A stretch of DNA of 23,865 bases from an uncultured Mycoplasmatota bacterium (GTDB lineage: Bacteria > Bacillota_I > Bacilli_A > RF39 > UBA660): assembly GCA_900551105.1 (NCBI GenBank), contig URUT01000015.1, forward strand, positions 1 to 23,865, given 5' to 3'. Both the position numbers and the translations under genes were made by a program. Within the stretch, counting starts at the first letter, position 1. The number at the start of each line of letters is the position of its first letter. Positions 1 to 7,965 of this stretch are shown piece by piece. The notes beneath the pieces are model-generated. The model ran no database searches and had not been told where the DNA came from. It was given only the letters and a program-made list of their open reading frames with translations.

Positions 1-324
<324 letters not shown>

Positions 325-390
325 ATTATAATTAAATTTGATTGAGTTAATATAATACATTATCTTGTTTTTAAAGGACAAAATCCTTTT

Positions 391-496
391 ATTGGTAACG
401 ATAGCTTAGTGGATACACCTCTTCCCATCCCGAACAGAGAAGTTAAGCACTAAAACGCCGACGATAGTGAATGCGAAAATAGGAAGTTGCCAATAT
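391..496 (+). rRNA. 5S ribosomal RNA
   Basis: The conserved 5S segment CCCATCCCGAACAGAGAAGTTAAGC is at about 425-449. The ends ATTGGTAAC (391-399) and GTTGCCAAT (486-494) pair to form helix I. It follows the 23S end by about 66 bases with no tRNA between them, which fits the end of a 16S-23S-5S operon. A T-run starts at 496. The RNA is rather short for a 5S (about 105 nt against 115-120), as in some reduced low-GC genomes. Exact ends are inferred from the terminal helix. Confidence 0.93.
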
Positions 497-510
497 TTTT
501 TTTTGCAATA

Positions 511-552
511 AAATCATGTTAGTAGCGTATAGCCTTTAACATGATTTTTTTA
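511..552 (+). terminator. Intrinsic terminator of the rRNA operon
   Basis: An 11-bp perfect stem, AAATCATGTTA (511-521) with TAACATGATTT (537-547), closes a 15-nt loop and runs into a T-tract. A T-run directly after the 5S (496-504) may also contribute. Confidence 0.85.
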
Positions 553-673
553 GTTTACAAAAAAAACAGCCGCAATATCACTAATAGTAAAATAAATATT
601 AAAACTTTAAAAAAATATCTTTCATTATTTCCAAAAATTTTATATTATAAATATAAAGATAGTAGAGGTAAAA

Positions 674-2131
674 ATGAAAAAAGGATTTGATAATGATAAG
701 TATGTAAAAATACAAAGTGAAAAAATTAAGGAAAGATTTAATATTTTTGACAAGTTATATTTAGAAGTAGGGGGAAAATTATTCTCTGACAATCACGCTG
801 CAAGAGTATTACCAGGATTTAAACCAGATGCTAAAATAAGTATGTTTTTAAATTTAAAAAAAGATTTAGAAATTATATTTTGTATAAGTGCAAGTGACAT
901 AGAAAAAAATAAAATTCGCTCTGAATTTGGAATCACTTATGATATTGAAATGTTAAATATCATAAATAGCGCAAAAAAATTAGGTTTTGAGGTAAATAGT
1001 GTTGTAATAACTTTGTATAATTCTCAGCCTAGTGTTGACAAGTTTATAAAAAGATTAGAACATCAAAATATTAAAACGTATATTCACAGATTTACTAAAG
1101 GTTATCCGACTGATGTAAATACAATATGTAGTGAAGAAGGATACGGGGCTAACCCATATATAGAAACAACTAAAAAACTAATTTTAGTAAATGCACCAGG
1201 CCCTGGATCAGGTAAATTAGCAACATGTCTAAGTCAGCTTTACCATGAACATCAAAGAAATGTAAACGCTGGCTATGCAAAATTTGAAACTTTTCCAGTA
1301 TGGAATTTGCCACTAAAACATCCAGTCAATTTAGCTTATGAAGCAGCTACAGCTGACTTAAAAGATATTAATATGATAGACCCATTTCATCTAGAAAAAT
1401 ATGATATAAAAGCAGTTAATTATAACCGTGACATTGAAACTTTTCCTATACTAAAAACAATTTTACACCGTATAACCGGAAAAGATATTTATTATTCCCC
1501 AACAGATATGGGTGTAAACATGGTTGGTTTTTGCATTACAGATAATGAAATAGTAAGTGAAGCATCAAAAAAAGAAATAGTAAGACGTTATTATAATGAA
1601 TTAAATAATTATAAATTAGGTTTAAGTGATGAATCAACAGTTCAAAAAGTAAAACTATTAATGAATGAAATAAATATTGATGAAAAATATTTAAAAGTAG
1701 TAGATGTAGCACTAGAAACAGCAAAATTAAAACAAACTCATGTAATTGCTCTTGAACTAAATAACGGAAAAATCGTAACCGGCAAACAAACGGACTTATT
1801 AAGTCCCGCTGCATCCGTAGTTATCAACGCTATCAAAGAGCTATCAAAAGTTCCCGATGATATAGACTTATTAAGTCGGGCAATCCTAAAACCAATTTTA
1901 GAACTTAAAAAAGATGATAATATATTATCACTAACCGAAGTATTAATTGCCCTATCAATTTGCGGTGTAACTAATCCTGTCGTAGCTAATGCCATAAAAA
2001 AATTAAAAGACTTAGAAAACTGCGAAGCTCACGCTTCATATATGGTTCGCAACGGCGACTTTAAAGCCTTAAAAAATTTAAAAATTAACCTAACTTGTGA
2101 ACCAGAATTTTATCGTAGTGAAATAATGTAA
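674..2131 (+). CDS. DUF1846 / UPF0371 family protein
   Basis: The 485-residue protein matches the UPF0371 (DUF1846) family over its whole length, at the family's usual size. Conserved family blocks are visible: the N-terminal FDNDKY and KLYLEVGGKLF region (5-37), HAARVLPGF (41-49), the glycine-rich loop NAPGPGSGK (173-181) followed by LSQLYHEH (186-193), then AGYAKFETFPVWNLPLKHPV (199-218) and SPTDMGVNM. GPGSGK resembles a phosphate-binding loop, but I know of no settled reaction for the family, so the function is left open. It is predicted cytosolic, with no signal peptide or membrane segment. The start has an AGAGG ribosome binding site 7-11 bases upstream. It stands alone between the rRNA operon and the t6A genes. 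Confidence 0.93.
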   Translation: MKKGFDNDKYVKIQSEKIKERFNIFDKLYLEVGGKLFSDNHAARVLPGFKPDAKISMFLNLKKDLEIIFCISASDIEKNKIRSEFGITYDIEMLNIINSAKKLGFEVNSVVITLYNSQPSVDKFIKRLEHQNIKTYIHRFTKGYPTDVNTICSEEGYGANPYIETTKKLILVNAPGPGSGKLATCLSQLYHEHQRNVNAGYAKFETFPVWNLPLKHPVNLAYEAATADLKDINMIDPFHLEKYDIKAVNYNRDIETFPILKTILHRITGKDIYYSPTDMGVNMVGFCITDNEIVSEASKKEIVRRYYNELNNYKLGLSDESTVQKVKLLMNEINIDEKYLKVVDVALETAKLKQTHVIALELNNGKIVTGKQTDLLSPAASVVINAIKELSKVPDDIDLLSRAILKPILELKKDDNILSLTEVLIALSICGVTNPVVANAIKKLKDLENCEAHASYMVRNGDFKALKNLKINLTCEPEFYRSEIM

Positions 2132-2138
2132 AAAAGTA

Positions 2139-2167
2139 TTTACAATAATAAACGTTTTATATATAAT
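2139..2167 (+). promoter_or_regulatory. Sigma-A promoter of tsaE
   Basis: TTTACA (2139-2144), a 17-bp spacer and a perfect TATAAT (2162-2167). The -10 box overlaps an upstream in-frame ATG at 2166, so that ATG cannot be the translation start of a transcript made here. Confidence 0.8.
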
Positions 2168-2183
2168 GAGAATAGGTGATAAA

Positions 2184-2636
2184 ATGGAATACAAATATAC
2201 ATCAAGAAGTATAGATGATACAATGGAATTAGCAGAAAACATTGAATCCGAAAAATTTCCAGGAATGGTAATCTGCTTAGATGGCGAACTTGGAAGTGGT
2301 AAAACAGTCTTTGTTAAAGGCTTTGCAAAATCCCTTGGAATCACAGAAACTATTACTAGTCCCACATTTAATTTAATTAAAGAATACAACACAGGCGAAA
2401 TGCCATTATATCACATGGACGTTTACCGCTTAGAAAATAACTGTGAGACTATAGGATTTGAAGATTATTTTAATAAAGATGCTGTATGCATTATTGAATG
2501 GTCAGATATGATATGTGATTGCTTACCAGAAGAAAGACTACAAATTAAATTTAAAATAATTGATGAAAATACCAGGGTACTTATCTTAGAACCTTATGGT
2601 CAAAAATACGAAGATTTAGTAAATTCTGTTTTATAA
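2184..2636 (+). CDS. tsaE: tRNA t6A threonylcarbamoyltransferase complex ATPase TsaE
   Basis: TsaE is the ATPase that works with TsaB and TsaD when threonylcarbamoyl is moved to A37 of ANN-decoding tRNAs. The 150-residue protein has a P-loop, GELGSGKT (34-41), then ITSPTFNLIKEY (57-68) and LYHMDVYRLE (75-84), and IEWSDMI near the end, all typical of the family. I chose the ATG at 2184 because AGGTGAT (2174-2180) sits at ideal spacing. The in-frame ATG at 2166 lies inside the -10 box of the promoter and would add only six residues. It is the first of four clustered t6A/acetyltransferase genes and has its own promoter. Identification is firm. Confidence 0.95.
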   Translation: MEYKYTSRSIDDTMELAENIESEKFPGMVICLDGELGSGKTVFVKGFAKSLGITETITSPTFNLIKEYNTGEMPLYHMDVYRLENNCETIGFEDYFNKDAVCIIEWSDMICDCLPEERLQIKFKIIDENTRVLILEPYGQKYEDLVNSVL

Positions 2637-2640
2637 AGAA

Positions 2641-2668
2641 TTTACTTTTTTTATTTGTAGTGTATAAT
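2641..2668 (+). promoter_or_regulatory. Sigma-A promoter of tsaB-rimI-tsaD
   Basis: TTTACT (2641-2646), 16-bp spacer, TATAAT (2663-2668). It starts five bases after the tsaE stop and gives the three overlapping downstream genes their own transcript. A GTG at 2660 upstream of tsaB overlaps this -10 box. Confidence 0.7.
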
Positions 2669-2692
2669 ATAATTGGTTTGGAAGTGAAAAAA

Positions 2693-3274
2693 ATGAACAC
2701 ATTATTTATTAGTACTTATCAAGAATTAATAGAAATAGGATTATTAAGGTACGGCAAACTTATTACCAAAAAAGATCAGCTATCTAACCGAAATCATAGT
2801 ATCTATACAGTTCCTTTAATAAAAGAAATCCTAGATGAAAATAAAATTGACGTAAAAAACTTAAATGAAATAATTGTAATAGATGGACCAGGAAGTTTTA
2901 CCGGTGTAAGACTTGGAATAACCGTAGCTAAGACCTTAGCATACACACTAAATATTCCTATAAAATGCCTATCAAGCATAGAAGCTTTAGCAGTCTCATC
3001 AAATTCCCAAAAAGCGATAATTATAGTAGAAGATCCAAAAGGCAAATACTATGGAATTATTGATAATAATGAGGCGGTAAACGAAATAAAATACGCATCA
3101 AATAAAGACTTTGAGGAGTTAATAAAAACGAGTTATGAAGACTATCAAATAATAAATAATATTCGCTTAGACCTAGAAAAAATTTATATCTATGCTGCTA
3201 ACATCAAACCTACACCAGCTCATGCAGTAAAAGCAAGATACGTTAAAGGAATTGAAGCACTAAATGGTAAGTAA
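2693..3274 (+). CDS. tsaB: tRNA t6A complex subunit TsaB (YeaZ)
   Basis: TsaB is the non-catalytic ASKHA-fold partner of TsaD in tRNA t6A synthesis. The hallmark GPGSFTGVRLG (65-75) is followed by the helix leading into KCLSSIEALA (91-100). The protein is 193 residues from the ATG at 2693, somewhat shorter than the usual 220-230. The first strand reads MNTLFISTYQ, where most homologues have an IDTS-like motif, so the N-terminus is divergent. The 2693 start has a GGAAGTG ribosome binding site; the in-frame GTG at 2660 overlaps the promoter -10 box and is rejected. It overlaps rimI by 11 bases. Confidence 0.93.
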   Translation: MNTLFISTYQELIEIGLLRYGKLITKKDQLSNRNHSIYTVPLIKEILDENKIDVKNLNEIIVIDGPGSFTGVRLGITVAKTLAYTLNIPIKCLSSIEALAVSSNSQKAIIIVEDPKGKYYGIIDNNEAVNEIKYASNKDFEELIKTSYEDYQIINNIRLDLEKIYIYAANIKPTPAHAVKARYVKGIEALNGK

Positions 3275-3680
3275 ATATGAAGCTATAGATATTCCCAAAA
3301 TCAATAATTTAGGAAATAAACTTAATCCAGATTTTTCAAAGTTATTCCATATAGATAACTTAAATTCAAATGAAGAAATCTTAATATATAAGGAAGATGA
3401 GAAAATTATTGGCTTTATTCATTATCAAATAAATTATGAAATAGCAGACATTCTAAATATTTATGTGGAAAAATCATATCGTAACTGTGGAAAAGCTAGC
3501 ATTCTATTAGAAAGCATGATTAAAAACCTTACTCCTAAAGTTACTAAAATAATGTTAGAAGTAAATTCCAATAATATAGAAGCAATAAAATTTTATCAAA
3601 AGAAAAACTTTAAAGAAATTCATCGCCGCAAAAACTATTATAAAGATGGCGATGGAATAATAATGGAGATGTATATATGA
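3264..3680 (+). CDS. rimI: GNAT family N-acetyltransferase, RimI-like
   Basis: The 138-residue protein is a single GNAT domain. Motif A, the acetyl-CoA loop, is R73-x-x-G76-x-A78 (YRNCGKAS, 72-79), and the C-terminal EVNSNNIEAIKFYQKKNF (99-116) is the RimI-type segment. RimI acetylates the N-terminus of ribosomal protein S18 in model bacteria, and the gene is often placed between tsaB and tsaD, as here. The start overlaps the end of tsaB by 11 bases and the stop overlaps tsaD by 4 (ATGA), so translation is probably coupled; no strong ribosome binding site is seen. The real substrate in this organism is inferred only. Confidence 0.9.
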   Translation: MVSKYEAIDIPKINNLGNKLNPDFSKLFHIDNLNSNEEILIYKEDEKIIGFIHYQINYEIADILNIYVEKSYRNCGKASILLESMIKNLTPKVTKIMLEVNSNNIEAIKFYQKKNFKEIHRRKNYYKDGDGIIMEMYI

Positions 3681-4684
3681 AAAAAGATGTTTACATACTA
3701 GCCATAGAATCATCATGTGATGAAACAAGCATGGCAATAATCAAAAATGGTACTGATAATATCAAGACTACTATTTTAACCCAAATGGACACTCATGCTT
3801 TATATGGCGGAGTAGTACCAGAAATTGCCAGTCGCATGCACTCAGAAAACATTACAATGGTTTTTGAAGATGTATTTAAAGACACAAACTTAACTATGGA
3901 TGACATAGATGCTGTAGCAGTAACTTACGCACCAGGCTTATTAGGTAGTTTACTTGTCGGGATAGAATTTGCTAAAACCATCGCGCTAGTTTATAAAAAA
4001 CCATTAATCAAAGTACATCATATTGCTGGTCATATCTATGCTAATAATCTAGTCAAAAAGATGCAATTCCCATTACTAGCCTTAGTAATAAGTGGCGGCC
4101 ATACTGAGCTTGTTCTTATGGAAGATGACTACAAGTTTAAAGTATTGGGTAAAACTTTAGATGATGCCATAGGAGAAGTATATGATAAAGTAGCGAGAGT
4201 TTTAGACTTACCATACCCCGGAGGACCTAATATTGAAAAATACGCTAAGTTAGGTACTAACACTTATGACTTGCCAGAACCAATGAAAGGCGATGATTTA
4301 AACTTTTCATATAGCGGACTTAAAAGCGCAGTAATAAATTTAAGCCATAACGAAAAACAAAGAGGTAATGATATCAGAAAATATGACTTAGCTTGTTCAT
4401 TTCAAACAGTAGCTATTAAACAGTTAACTCATAAAACTGAATTAGCAATTCAAAGAACAAATTGTAAGCACTTAATTATTGCTGGTGGAGTAACTGCCAA
4501 TGAATATTTAAGAAGTGAATTTCAAAAGCTAGCAGATAAATACCAAATTGATTTAACAGTACCACCAATTAAATACTGTACAGATAATGCAGCTATGATT
4601 GGCTGTGCTGCGTACCCATTATATTTAAAAGGCGATTTCTGCGATTTTTCCCTTAACGCTAAGAGCACTGAAGAACTAATATAA
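3677..4684 (+). CDS. tsaD: tRNA N6-adenosine threonylcarbamoyltransferase TsaD
   Basis: TsaD transfers the threonylcarbamoyl group from threonylcarbamoyl-AMP to A37 of tRNA. The 335-residue protein has the expected length and motifs: IESSCDETS (10-18), the iron-binding H115-x3-H119 in HHIAGH, SGGHTEL (139-145), GEVYDKVAR (166-174), and CTDNAAMIG near the C-terminus, carrying the third metal ligand Asp. It starts inside the rimI stop (ATGA), completing the tsaB-rimI-tsaD unit. The partner tsaC/Sua5, which makes the activated intermediate, is not in this window. Confidence 0.97.
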   Translation: MKKDVYILAIESSCDETSMAIIKNGTDNIKTTILTQMDTHALYGGVVPEIASRMHSENITMVFEDVFKDTNLTMDDIDAVAVTYAPGLLGSLLVGIEFAKTIALVYKKPLIKVHHIAGHIYANNLVKKMQFPLLALVISGGHTELVLMEDDYKFKVLGKTLDDAIGEVYDKVARVLDLPYPGGPNIEKYAKLGTNTYDLPEPMKGDDLNFSYSGLKSAVINLSHNEKQRGNDIRKYDLACSFQTVAIKQLTHKTELAIQRTNCKHLIIAGGVTANEYLRSEFQKLADKYQIDLTVPPIKYCTDNAAMIGCAAYPLYLKGDFCDFSLNAKSTEELI

Positions 4685-4688
4685 TACC

Positions 4689-4717
4689 TTGCAAAAAAAT
4701 TAATCTTATAGTAATAT
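4689..4717 (+). promoter_or_regulatory. Promoter of the small exported-protein gene at 4743
   Basis: TTGCAA (4689-4694), 17-bp spacer, TAATAT (4712-4717). The 9-mer TTATAGTAA (4706-4714) that overlaps this -10 box also occurs at the tasA-like promoter (10142-10150), which may or may not be chance in such AT-rich DNA. Confidence 0.6.
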
Positions 4718-4742
4718 ATTAATAGAAAAGATAGGGTTATAT

Positions 4743-5333
4743 ATGAAGGAAAAAGAACTTAATTATAAATTTTTGATTGTTATTGCTGTCTTAGTTCCAA
4801 TTATTTTAGGTATTACTTATGCATACTTTTTAGCTAACGTAAATGGTACTAACACGCCAGTAACCGGAAACACCACGGCTAAATTTGATATAGATTTAGT
4901 AACAACCAATGATGGATATATTAATGCGACTGACCTATTACCAATAACAGCCGACAGTGCAAGTACTGACGCCGCAATTGGCACGTTTAGTGTTAAAACC
5001 GGAAATAACGATTATAAAATCAAATATACATTATATTTAGATGACATTGTAATATCTGATAACTTAAAAAATTCCGAACACTTAAAATGGGAACTAGTTA
5101 ATAAAGATTCAAACGCCATCATTGCATCAGGGAACTTCTTAAACGTTGCTAGTAAATTAGAATTAAAAAATAATATAACTATTGACTCTAACCAAACAAA
5201 CAACTATGAAATTAGAGTGTACGTATTAGAAACCAATACAAATCAAATTGAGCTACTAGCAGGCACATTAAAAGGTAAAATTTCTATGGAAGCAGATATG
5301 ATAGACACTCCATCAGAAACCGTAACACAATAA
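4743..5333 (+). CDS. Exported protein with SipW-type signal sequence, TasA-like
   Basis: The 196-residue protein has a charged N-terminus, one hydrophobic segment (about 9-30) and the motif G23-I-T-Y-A-Y-F29. This matches the cognate signal of SipW-dependent proteins (G-x-T-x-A-x-F) and the GATFAFF/GATFAYF of the two TasA-like proteins at 10165 and 10823. The mature part is beta-rich, with a cohesin/TasA-like pattern: DIDLVTTNDG, a polar Thr/Asn-rich middle and a late strand pair LLAGTLKGKISMEA. No cysteines are present. It is probably a third client of the SipW peptidase at 11602, although it lies 7 kb away in its own unit with its own promoter and terminator. Distant homology to TasA/CalY is inferred from the signal and layout, not from an alignment. 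Confidence 0.75.
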   Translation: MKEKELNYKFLIVIAVLVPIILGITYAYFLANVNGTNTPVTGNTTAKFDIDLVTTNDGYINATDLLPITADSASTDAAIGTFSVKTGNNDYKIKYTLYLDDIVISDNLKNSEHLKWELVNKDSNAIIASGNFLNVASKLELKNNITIDSNQTNNYEIRVYVLETNTNQIELLAGTLKGKISMEADMIDTPSETVTQ

Positions 5334-5353
5334 AGACTATTTAGTCTTTTTTT
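5332..5353 (+). terminator. Intrinsic terminator after the small exported-protein gene
   Basis: AAAGACT (5332-5338) pairs with AGTCTTT (5343-5349) across a 4-nt loop and continues into a T-tract. The stem starts within the stop codon. The next gene starts at 5372 with its ribosome binding site at 5362-5368, leaving almost no room for a promoter in between. Confidence 0.8.
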
Positions 5354-5371
5354 AACAATCGAGGTGATAAC

Positions 5372-6097
5372 ATGTTAGGATTACTACTAACTTTAATAGC
5401 TGGAGGATTTTTTCTTCTAGGCTGCATTATAGCAGTAAAAAAACAAGATAATAAACAAATAATTAGCTTTAGCCTTGGCATGGCTTTTTCTGTTTTAATC
5501 CTTTTATTAATTGTAGATATTATTCCAGAAACTTTAGAACTACTAGAAAACAAACTGTTTATTATTCCCGGCATTTTAATAGGCTTAGGAACCCTTTTAA
5601 CATTGGAAAAATTAGTCCCCCATCATGATCATTATGAAGAAAAAAACAAACACCATCATTCTAATCACTTAAAACACATTAGTATTATGACATCACTTGC
5701 TTTAATAATTCATAACATTGTAGAAGGAATTAGCATCTACGCAGCAGGGCAAAGTAATCTTAAAACCGGGCTTCTTTATACTTTAGCAGTCGGTCTTCAT
5801 AATATTCCCTTTGGTTTAGAAATAACAGCTATGTTTAAAAAAGTAAAAGCCCGCAACGAAAAAATATATATTACTATTCTAACTTTAAGTACCTTTATTG
5901 GTGGACTATTTATGTTTATCTTTAATGGTATCCTAAACGATTTATTCTTAGGTATTCTTTTAAGCATAACCATTGGCATGATTATTTATATTATTGTGGC
6001 GGAATTATTTATAGAATTAAAAGAAAACTGGAATAAAAATAGTCTATATGGAATAATTACTGGTATAATACTAATAATTTTGGGAGGTTTATTATGA
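5372..6097 (+). CDS. ZIP family divalent metal transporter
   Basis: A 241-residue membrane protein with seven or eight hydrophobic segments. ZIP features are visible: DIIPE at the end of the second segment (49-53), a cytoplasmic histidine-rich loop between about 83 and 102 with nine histidines, HNIVEG (114-119) in the fourth helix, HNIPFG (143-148) in the fifth, and AELFIEL in a late helix. ZIP proteins carry Zn, Fe or Mn into the cytosol. The second metal motif is normally HNIPEG; here Phe replaces Glu, which removes one ligand of the binuclear site and may change metal selectivity. GAGGTGAT precedes the ATG. The stop overlaps the lipase start (ATGA). Family is sure, metal is not. Confidence 0.88.
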   Translation: MLGLLLTLIAGGFFLLGCIIAVKKQDNKQIISFSLGMAFSVLILLLIVDIIPETLELLENKLFIIPGILIGLGTLLTLEKLVPHHDHYEEKNKHHHSNHLKHISIMTSLALIIHNIVEGISIYAAGQSNLKTGLLYTLAVGLHNIPFGLEITAMFKKVKARNEKIYITILTLSTFIGGLFMFIFNGILNDLFLGILLSITIGMIIYIIVAELFIELKENWNKNSLYGIITGIILIILGGLL

Positions 6098-7140
6098 TCG
6101 GTTTTGCACTTGAAGGCGGAGGCGCTAAAGGCGCATATCAAGCTGGAGCTTATATCGCTCTACGTAAAAGACACATTAAACCAGCAATAATCGCAGGAAC
6201 ATCAATTGGCTCACTAAACGCTGCTCTAATGGTTCAAGGAGACATCAAAAAATTAGTAAGTTTATGGCTTAATACTACAACGGATATCTTCGGTATAAGT
6301 GGATCGCTTGCTGAAAAAATCAAATCAAAAAAATTAACCATTAAAGACTTAGGTACTGGAATAAATGATCTTAAAAAGATTTTAAAAAATAAAGGAATAG
6401 ATACAACTAAATTCTTAAATATTATCAAAAAATCAGTTAATGAAGATAAAATTCGTAAAAGTAAAGTTAAGCTTGGTCTAATAACTGTCAAAGTAGATGG
6501 CATGAAACCTTTAGAATTAACAATAGATGATATTCCCTATGGTAAATTACCGGAATATATCCTAGCATCATGTTACTTACCACTATTTAACTATAAACCA
6601 ATAATAGATAATAACTACTACCTTGATGGTGGATTTTATAACAACGTTCCACTATCTTTAGTTCAAAACTATGGCTGCGACACAATTTATTCAATTAGAA
6701 TTAAAGGAATAGGAGTAAGTCACAACAAGTTAAAAAAAGAAACTAAAGTAATTGAAATAAAACCAAAAGAAAATCTTGGATCAATAATTATATTTGATAA
6801 AGAAAGTAATACTCACAACTTAAAATTAGGTTATTATGATACTCTTAAAGTTTTAGATAATTTAGACGGTAATAAATATTACTTTAAAAATATTAAAGAA
6901 GAAGCATGCGATAAAATCTTGCAAAACATAAATTTTGAAACTCTAACAAAACTAAAAATAAAATATCGTACGCTTACCAATAAAGAATTATTAATTAAAG
7001 TAGTAGAAAAGCTTATGCAAACATACAATTACGAAAAATTTAAAATATATCATTTAAAACTAGTTATCTTAAAATTAAAAAGAAAAGATTTAAAAGATAA
7101 ACAATTAAAACAGTTTATTAAGGATTGTAAAATAATATAA
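6094..7140 (+). CDS. Patatin-like phospholipase
   Basis: A 348-residue patatin/RssA-type lipase. The oxyanion-hole loop GGGAKGAYQAG (8-18), the nucleophile elbow G35-T-S37-I-G39 and the catalytic DGG (Asp178, in YLDGGFYNN) are all present and in the right order, so the Ser-Asp dyad is intact. There is no signal peptide, which fits a cytosolic or membrane-associated acyl hydrolase. The first 190 residues hold the catalytic fold; the C-terminal 150 residues are lysine-rich and less conserved. Translation is probably coupled to the ZIP transporter by the 4-base overlap. The lipid substrate cannot be told from the sequence. Confidence 0.93.
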   Translation: MIGFALEGGGAKGAYQAGAYIALRKRHIKPAIIAGTSIGSLNAALMVQGDIKKLVSLWLNTTTDIFGISGSLAEKIKSKKLTIKDLGTGINDLKKILKNKGIDTTKFLNIIKKSVNEDKIRKSKVKLGLITVKVDGMKPLELTIDDIPYGKLPEYILASCYLPLFNYKPIIDNNYYLDGGFYNNVPLSLVQNYGCDTIYSIRIKGIGVSHNKLKKETKVIEIKPKENLGSIIIFDKESNTHNLKLGYYDTLKVLDNLDGNKYYFKNIKEEACDKILQNINFETLTKLKIKYRTLTNKELLIKVVEKLMQTYNYEKFKIYHLKLVILKLKRKDLKDKQLKQFIKDCKII

Positions 7141-7153
7141 TATTTATTATAAT
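7125..7153 (+). promoter_or_regulatory. Promoter of the yebC-family gene
   Basis: TTGTAA (7125-7130), 17-bp spacer, TATAAT (7148-7153). The -35 box lies inside the end of the lipase gene. Confidence 0.7.
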
Positions 7154-7177
7154 ACATAAGAAACGGAAGGTGAAAGT

Positions 7178-7897
7178 ATGGGAAGAGCATACGAAGTAAG
7201 AAAAGCAAGTATTCAAAAAAACGGTGCTGTCAAAGCCAAATTATATAGTAATTACGCTAAGGAAATATATTTAGCAGCAAAAAAGGGTGTACCTGAGTTA
7301 GAATCAAATATAACTTTAAAACATTTAGTTGAAAAAGCTAAAAAAGAACAAGTACCAATGGACATTATTAAAAGAGCAATAGATAAGGCAAAAGGAACGG
7401 GTGGCGAAGACTACACTGAAGTAATCTATGAAGGTTTTGGCCCAGGCGCTAGTACATTTATCATAAAAACTCTTACCGATAACGTAAATCGTACAGTAGG
7501 TGAAATAAGAGCCGCATTTAATAAAGTTCATAAAAGCCTAGGTGTTACTAACTCAGTAGCATACAACTATGACTATCTAGCAATTATTTCCTTTAAAAGT
7601 AATGATGAAGAAAAGATCTTTGAGCACTTATTAAATGAAGGAATTGAACTAATTGATATAGAAACAGTAGATGATGAAATTACTATTACTGCAAACCCTA
7701 AAGATATCAATAAAATAAAAGAAGAACTAGAAAAATTAATTCCTGGTATTACATATACCTATGATGAAGTAGGTAATTACCCTAAAGAGCAAATTACTCT
7801 TGAAGGCGAAGATAAAGAAGTATTTGATAAACTATATAACTTATTAGATAATATAGACGACGTAACAGCAATCTATACTAACGTTAAACTAGACTAA
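7178..7897 (+). CDS. yebC: YebC/TACO1 family protein (YeeN/YeeI subgroup)
   Basis: The 239-residue protein begins MGRAYEVRKASIQKNGAV and carries LTDNVNRTVGEIR, YEGFGPGAS and VPMDIIKRAIDKAKG, the classic YebC-family blocks, at full length. The lack of the W-N-I-K-x-R-K pattern and the NGAVKAKLYSNYAKEIYLAAK segment fit the YeeN/YeeI subgroup better than the PmpR-type YebC. Family members were first called transcriptional regulators; work on TACO1 and YebC homologues indicates a ribosome-associated role that relieves stalling at proline stretches. A strong GGAAGGTGA ribosome binding site precedes it. It is monocistronic, with its own promoter and terminator. Confidence 0.93.
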   Translation: MGRAYEVRKASIQKNGAVKAKLYSNYAKEIYLAAKKGVPELESNITLKHLVEKAKKEQVPMDIIKRAIDKAKGTGGEDYTEVIYEGFGPGASTFIIKTLTDNVNRTVGEIRAAFNKVHKSLGVTNSVAYNYDYLAIISFKSNDEEKIFEHLLNEGIELIDIETVDDEITITANPKDINKIKEELEKLIPGITYTYDEVGNYPKEQITLEGEDKEVFDKLYNLLDNIDDVTAIYTNVKLD

Positions 7898-7917
7898 TTA
7901 ACTAATCTAGTTTTTTT
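7886..7917 (+). terminator. Intrinsic terminator of the yebC-family gene
   Basis: AAACTAGA (7886-7893) pairs with TCTAGTTT (7906-7913), then a T-tract to 7917. The 5' arm lies in the last codons, and the stop codon lies in the loop. Confidence 0.85.
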
Positions 7918-7936
7918 CATTAAATCTTCATAAATC

Positions 7937-7945
7937 TGTTATAAT
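7937..7945 (+). promoter_or_regulatory. Extended -10 promoter of the two-component operon
   Basis: TGTTATAAT (7937-7945) is a perfect -10 with the TGn extension. No good -35 is seen at the right distance, as expected for an extended -10 promoter. Confidence 0.65.
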
Positions 7946-7965
7946 ATAAAATACGGTGATGTATT

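Noticed and set aside
3677..6097. UGA read as Trp (mycoplasma code)
   Set aside because: rimI and the ZIP gene end in TGA within ATGA overlaps, and TGG encodes Trp throughout, so the standard code applies.
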